This document shows, one piece after another, positions 59,107 to 64,000 of a DNA stretch of 64,000 bases (its first letter is position 1; every line of letters begins with the position of its first letter). A program made the position numbers and the translations under genes. The stretch lies in contig JAJEKV010000015.1 of assembly GCA_021234155.1 (NCBI GenBank), positions 7,841,138 through 7,905,137 of the forward strand, written 5' to 3'. Origin of the DNA: Isoetes taiwanensis (taxonomy: Eukaryota; Streptophyta; Lycopodiopsida; Isoetales; Isoetaceae). The notes under the pieces were generated by a model. That model saw only the letters and a list, made by a program, of their open reading frames with translations, was not told the origin of the DNA and ran no database searches.

Positions 59107-59488
59107 CTCGAACATGTAAAGAACAGAAAGTGCAGGTGATGAGTGTTTGTCAAAATGTCCTATATTTTTGACAATTTTGTTCATAATTTTGTACAATTTT
59201 CACAACCTTGAATATATCACTTCGTTGTCAATCTACTACCCTTGCTATTTTTTTTATTGCCCCTTTTTTGCTACACTTTATATAAGTAACTATTTTTGGT
59301 TCTAAATTAGGAGGATGAAAATTGCTATTTAAAATTTTTGCATGGAAGTTATGTTCAATCAACCCCTCAAAAAAGGTACCTAAATTACCTAAATTGTCAC
59401 ACCTGTCACAAAAAAATCTTAAAAATGGACTTTTTTAAGGGAATTTTAGGGAATCTTTCAAAGATTCCTTTTGAAGTGCGTTTGCAGC
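59107..59488. other. Right subterminal region of the giant element
   Basis: AT-rich, no gene. The last 70 bases before the terminal repeat carry GGGAATCTTTCAAAGATTCC (a 16 bp palindrome core) and AAGTGCGTTT, words also present next to the left end. Confidence 0.6.
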
Positions 59489-59517
59489 AAATAAGTGCGT
59501 TTCATTTTAAACTTTGT
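59489..59517 (-). repeat. Right terminal inverted repeat of the giant element
   Basis: Its reverse complement begins ACAAAGTTTAAAATGAAACG and matches the left terminus at 28 of 29 positions. TTA (59518-59520) follows immediately. Confidence 0.85.
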
Positions 59518-59830
59518 TTATTGGGCTCGTCTAAACTAAGGCATGTATTGTGCAAGTCGAATACCCCCTTGCTTATCCCACAAGTCGAATACCCCTTGCT
59601 TATTCCACAAGTCGAATACCCCCTTAATTATTCCACAAGTCGAATACCCCCTTGCCCCCACCTTGGGGTATTAGGTCCATTTCTTATGGCTTTTTCATCA
59701 TCCCTAGATCATGAAATAGAGAAGTGTGAATGGTTCTATGGGCAATGCAATTCTTATTGGTTTAGTATACGTAACTTGAAATCTTGCATACTCAAGTGAT
59801 CAATCAATGGTTGTGAGTTTCTATTTCAAC
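59518..59830. repeat. Mosaic duplicate, right part after the insertion
   Basis: Continues the sequence interrupted at 25557: TTGGGCTCGTCTAAACTAAG and the CACAAGTCGAATACCCC units, collinear with 20274-20560. One extra CGAATACCCCCTTAATTATT unit is present compared with the other copy. Confidence 0.9.
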
Positions 59831-62800
59831 TAACATTGTTTATTTTCCATTATCGTTATTGATAATGGTTCATACAACAATGGGACATGATTCTCCATGT
59901 GGCTTCCATGGATGATAGGTATCGTGCAGAGATATAATCTTGGATTTCATTCTTCGTGTTATTTTGGTCAGTACTGTTTGCTACAATAGACTAGTTGAAT
60001 ATTTGTGGTGGGATGCGCTTTGTAGAATCAATGTGAAAGCGAGTCATATCGAAGCTTTGTATATGTAACCGAAAGGTATGCAAATACATATCTACGGTTG
60101 ATGCAATATCTACATACACATGAGAGTCCGGTTCTCTCAATAGAAATGGGATGTATGGAACAACGCGTTCGTCGCCTCGTTAAATACGCCTATATTGTAC
60201 GTATCCTTTCTCGTCGATGTATGTTGTTGAATTCAATGGCTTCGTATTTGTAGCGGCATTTATTATTTTAGTTGAGGCAACGCGTTTTGTGTGTCTATGG
60301 ATCATGTACTTCTCAACCTGCGCTCTCAGTGTGGGTCTGCTGGCAGTTCTGCGAAGATTAGATTATCGATCATGTCTATTGGGATTTCATGCTCTGTCTT
60401 TACAACGATGTGTCCGTGGGGCAATCCGTGTTTTTGAAATTCAATGATGTGCATCATGTAGGATATGGGTCCGAGATACTTTCGAATAATGTTCTTTGTA
60501 TGTTGGATTCATGACACGCCCGAACAACCACCATAGGGTTGTCAGATGCATTTTGGCCTGGATGTAGTTTACATTTTATTTCTAGCCATGCTGGATTCGT
60601 TGTCATAGTTATAAAGAAGCTCGGTCTTCCTTTGACCCTTGCAAGCGCAAGAGCATCTGCTACTTGAACATCACACCATCGTCTAGAACCTCAGAAGGAT
60701 GCTGGTAGAGTTTTATGATGCGCATCGGGATCCTCATCGTCATTGTCGTCTTCATGTTGCATCAGGTTTCGTCGATATCCCTTAGTTACAATATGGTTAG
60801 GGCGCTCTTCTTCGACTCTGGAGTACATGTCAACGAGGTACTCACCACACAATCTCCCTCATTATCTTATCTTATTCTTGGTAGCCTTTTAATATTTGGT
60901 TATTGTGTTTGGTGATGGGGCCTAGTCCCCAGGCTTTAGATGGGCTGTTGCCCTTGCATGTGCCGTCCCATAACCCGTTGGGTTCCCGTGGACGTAAAAA
61001 TTTATCTTATCTTATCTTATGAAAATCGTGGTTCATGAAGTAGTTTAGTTTAATACCAATCTATTTGAGACATGTTTTGGTCATTGTGTGGGTTCCATCC
61101 CAATGTTCCATGTGGGAAAAATAACGGGTATTGAAGAGGTTCATATGGGATCAAGGATACTCAAGAATACGGGCTCATGATCATGCCGCATCCAAATCAT
61201 CGCAGTTCTCGGGTTTTATAGTAACAACTTGTTATTGGCATGTACAATAGCGGCTATTTCATCCGATGTGGAAGGATCTGCGAGGGTGAGTTTTGTGACG
61301 TGGATGTAATTCCTTTATTGTTCTCAATTGTCTAACATATGGATTCATGGTATTCAAAGTTGCGCAACTAGTATGATCCATGTATATGGGGGACAGATGT
61401 CGGTAGCAATGGTATACCTCATCGAAATGGTCATATATATACCGATTGAAGAGTACTTTTGCGCGCTTGCGGATAGGGAGCCGATGGTGCGCGACCCATG
61501 ATTGCAAGAGATGATGGCATCTTTAGGTTCATGAAACGCCTTTCCACGCCAAAAGGTGAAACGATAAATAAATTATTCACAATCGCCGAGTCAAATGCAA
61601 AATTCATGTGTCGAATAAAGTTCTTCTAAGGTTCGAGGTAGAGACTCAATGGATGGCAAGAAAGCGGCGACCATTGTTGCAGCAAAATGACATGTTCTCG
61701 AATCCAACAAGTCAATCCGGCATATATTGCATTTCTTTGTCCGGCTTAATGGTTCATGTCCCGAGTTTCATGACTGTTGCATCATAGCAATTTGCTTTTG
61801 CCAATGGCCACTTGAGGTATTATAGTTCGGCGACGGGATTAGTGATTATTGTATTTTGGCAATTTTTGTTCTCTGGAGGCCAACATCGATATGACCTCCG
61901 TGGAACACGATTCTACATGTTTACGTGTTTGATGTACTCTTGGTATGTCGGCGACATCTCTTCGTACTTTGTGCACATCACTTTTCCTTGCTCGTTGGGC
62001 CAACAGAGCGTAGGTGCTTGCTGAGCATGTTGGCATTTGGGTGGTGGTGATCACGGCAAGCTCCTTTAGCCTTTTTTAGCTCTATATTCTTTTGGTACTT
62101 TCAACGACTAGAATCTTCTTCATTTCATCGTCGGGGAAGCCCTTCTAAGCGGTTGTAGGTAGCCTATTAAAGATAAAATTAAAATGACACTAATTAAATC
62201 TAATAAGATCTCTACATATAGATTAGCATTATACATGACGATGTGAAAACTTTTAAAGTTAAAACTAAATAGGATATTGCTACCAAATGAGCGCGACGAG
62301 ATCTACTTAATTTTAAATATAATAGAGTTCTAGACTTCTATTAAGTAATAGCATTTTTACTCACCTTGACGGCCTCTTTTCTTTGTGCACGATGGTTTTG
62401 GCATATCCTCATCTCTTATAAGACGGTTATGCAATGTTTCAAGTCTTTGTGAATTGACGATGGAAAAAGCATTACGTTTCATGTGTTTAAGAGATTGAAC
62501 TACATAACTAGTATACATACATACGGAATTTGCCTTTTCCTTGTTGCATTAAGTAGTCCATACCGGTGTGCATTAAGTGGTCAATACCGGTGTTTGCATC
62601 GTTTTTGTTCGATGTTTGAGCTTGGCTCTTGATACATTATTGAAGCACACAATTACTAGTGTCACATCACAACAATGAATTGAGAACCTAAATCCATAGT
62701 TCATACCTAGGTGTGAGTTTTTAGGGGTGTAGAAATTTGTTCTGTCTTTTCATACTAGATTAGTCTTCTTGATTTTTTCTTAGCACGGTATTCGCCATTT

Positions 62801-63573
62801 AACATTCCACGGCCTTTAGAATTTTCCTTGCGCCATCGATCACGGTATCATTTGGAAGAGGTAGAGGTAATCTATTGAATGCAAATGCAAGAAATATGAA
62901 TTAAATAAACAATGGACGTAAATAAAGGGACCTTAAGATGGATATGCATTGTACTTGCTTTGGGTGACCTCTCTCTTTGCCACCGATTGATTCCGCCACC
63001 TTGGCCTTTCATGTTGTGACCCTCAGTTGCTCAACATTAACAAATTGTCCAAAGGAAGATGAGTAATATTACCTCGATTGCACGATAATGACAAAATATT
63101 GCAACAGCTTAATTTGTAAATTTGTACCTAGTATGCTCCATTTGTATGTCGTATCAATCTATTTAGCTAAGTTTATGGGTGTGGACTTCTCCAAGAATCT
63201 GAAATGGGGCATGATATGATGGATTAATCGGACGAAAATATGCTACGGGATAATAAGATGTATCGTAAGCAAAGTATACTTTATCAATGATGCAAAATGG
63301 TCGCTTATTTTGTAATCCACGCACGCGCATATATAGAGCATTATGATAATTACATAGTCTAGGAAAAACCTATCTACAAATAATGGAAAATGGATTTGTG
63401 TGTGTTTAAGAAAATTAAAGCAATATATTTTGTGATTTGAAATAGCCAAATGGAAAAAATGTGGCAAATTCGGCCCTTTTTGCACATCATTCATTATTCC
63501 TAATTGCGATATAAATTCAATTTACATGTAATTTTGTGTGACTAAAAAAAGAATATGATTGTGACACTTGCGT
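59831..63573. other. Gene-poor flank
   Basis: No gene supported. Short frames on both strands (for example 60217-60447, 60715-60915, 61259-61507) have no recognised family. The only structured piece I see is the retroelement tail near 60988. The base composition and scattered stops look like old transposon debris. Confidence 0.5.
60988..61020 (+). mobile_element. 3' tail of a non-LTR retroelement (TTATC tail)
   Basis: CGTGGACGTAAAAA is followed by four TTATC/TTATCT units, preceded by the short inverted pairs CCCGTTGGG and GGGCTGTTGCCC. It matches the tail at 50041. The body to its left is not recognisable as a LINE open frame. Confidence 0.55.
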
Positions 63574-64000
63574 GATAATAGTTGTCTTGGAATAATATGG
63601 CAATCACTTCTAGTATCACATTTGACTATTGGCTTTACGTCCAGGACCTCTGAGAACACCAATTTAATCCCTCTTTGTTCATGAAGTCCTATTTTTTCAT
63701 CTCATTTGGCGTCTTGGTTTTGCAATTGCTTTCGGCGATCATCTTTTTGTATCATTGGGGATTTAGAAAGTGACACAAATTTTTCTTTTTGACATGTTGC
63801 AAAGTATAGAGCACCCATGTCGCTTTTTGACGCAACTCATAGGCCCGATTGGTCTCAGGTGGACGATAAAAATACCTTCCTTCCTTCCTTCCTTCCACCA
63901 TGCGGAAGAATACAAGCAGGATAAGAGGTTATCAACCAACTTATTTTATGTTATAATCCTTTGTTGAGCCCGCGGATGCTTTTGTGCTACCCCTAAACAG
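63574..64000 (+). pseudogene. Decayed copy of ABCC exon 5 and following intron
   Basis: Matches 17001-17350 of the ABCC gene: AATATGGCAATCACTTCTAG, GACTATTGGCTTT, TTGACATGTTGCAAAGTATA, GAGCACCCATGTC, then past the exon's donor into the intron phrase AGAGGTTATCAACCAACTTA. Numerous substitutions and indels destroy the frame. Because the intron is included, it is a genomic duplicate, not a processed copy. It is broken at 63839-63896 by a retroelement tail and runs off the window. Confidence 0.85.
63839..63896 (+). mobile_element. Very short 5'-truncated retroelement insertion (TTCC tail)
   Basis: ATAGGCCCGATTGGTCTCAG, GTGGACGATAAAAA and TTCC repeats interrupt the ABCC exon copy between CGCAACTC and GCGGAAGAATAC, which are adjacent (with TTCT between) in the intact gene. 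It is the same family as 10708-10772. Confidence 0.7.

Larger units (their letters stand above)
25561..59517. mobile_element. Giant (33,957 bp) DNA transposon with TIRs and TTA target duplication
   Basis: The ends carry 29 bp inverted repeats starting ACAARGTTTAAAATG, 28 of 29 identical, with further related subterminal words (AAACGCACTT, GAAAGATTCC). The 3 bp TSD TTA and the unfilled paralogous site at about 20274 define the insertion exactly. Inside are two unrelated-looking transposase genes, a ParB-like/DNA methyltransferase gene, an FCP1-like gene, a coiled-coil gene and a small gene, plus palindrome arrays in both flanks. A 10.35 kb CACTA element is nested within, so the element itself is about 23.6 kb. 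A 3 bp TTA duplication is known from PIF/Harbinger and some CACTA elements, but neither the ends nor the genes fit those groups. Stepwise nested insertion is the alternative; the paired palindrome arrays argue against it. Confidence 0.85.

Noticed and set aside
25561-59517. Helitron, Polinton/Maverick or giant-virus insertion
   Set aside because: Clear TIRs and a 3 bp TTA duplication exclude a Helitron. No DNA polymerase B, packaging ATPase, capsid or Rep/helicase gene is seen, and Polintons make 6 bp duplications.
61259-61507. Minus-strand 82-codon frame as an exon
   Set aside because: No splice partners or family resemblance; the neighbouring sequence is dense with stops.

Overview
The window is nuclear DNA of a land plant, rich in mobile elements. 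It holds a spliced plant-type ABCC (MRP) transporter with GT-AG introns, Ty3/gypsy, Mutator-like (MULE) and CACTA elements, and fragments of plant gene families: universal stress protein, SPIRRIG-like BEACH protein and CLC channel. The short introns (about 70-90 bp in much of the ABCC gene) would suit a seedless plant, but I cannot fix the lineage. There is no rRNA, intact tRNA or CRISPR array that I can support.

Layout. 1-5.6 kb: two direct copies of a minus-strand Ty3/gypsy gag segment, the first with a primer-binding site and a likely LTR. 5.6-7.75 kb: a minus-strand multi-exon gene with one C2H2 finger, cut at its left end by the second gag copy. 8.0-13.0 kb: a palindromic repeat array, a dispersed 0.85 kb repeat pair and a short retroelement tail. 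13.25-19.5 kb: the ABCC gene, 12 exons, about 1,509 residues once five homopolymer indels are discounted. 20.6-22.9 kb: a Pack-MULE-like element carrying two exons of a universal stress protein gene. 24.3-25.56 kb: a mosaic duplicate made of three pieces of the preceding 8 kb.

The main discovery is at 25,561-59,517. The mosaic duplicate is split by one 33,957 bp insertion with 29 bp terminal inverted repeats (28/29 identical) and a TTA target-site duplication; the unoccupied site survives at about 20,274. The insertion behaves as a giant DNA transposon, about 23.6 kb after a nested 10.35 kb CACTA element is subtracted. It carries a ParB-like plus N6-adenine-type DNA methyltransferase gene (minus, 26.0-29.4 kb), plus-strand genes with a coiled coil, a possible Ulp1-like protease and an FCP1-like phosphatase (34.6-39.8 kb), a DDE-type transposase (minus, 40.25-53.7 kb, split by the CACTA element), a 93-residue protein (minus, 54.8-55.6 kb), and a second, different transposase-like gene (plus, 55.98-59.1 kb). 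Arrays of the perfect palindrome GTATAAATTTATAC lie in both flanks, and a GC-rich palindrome family fills its middle. No superfamily I can name fits this whole set.

The CACTA element (42,872-53,222, TSD CTT) sits in a coding exon of the transposase; joining the flanks across one TSD copy restores the reading frame. It carries genomic fragments of a SPIRRIG-like gene and a CLC gene. Right of the giant element, 59.8-63.6 kb has no gene I can support, and the window ends in a decayed copy of an ABCC exon broken by a retroelement tail. Frameshifts recur at homopolymers, so sequencing error must be separated from real decay before genes are called dead.
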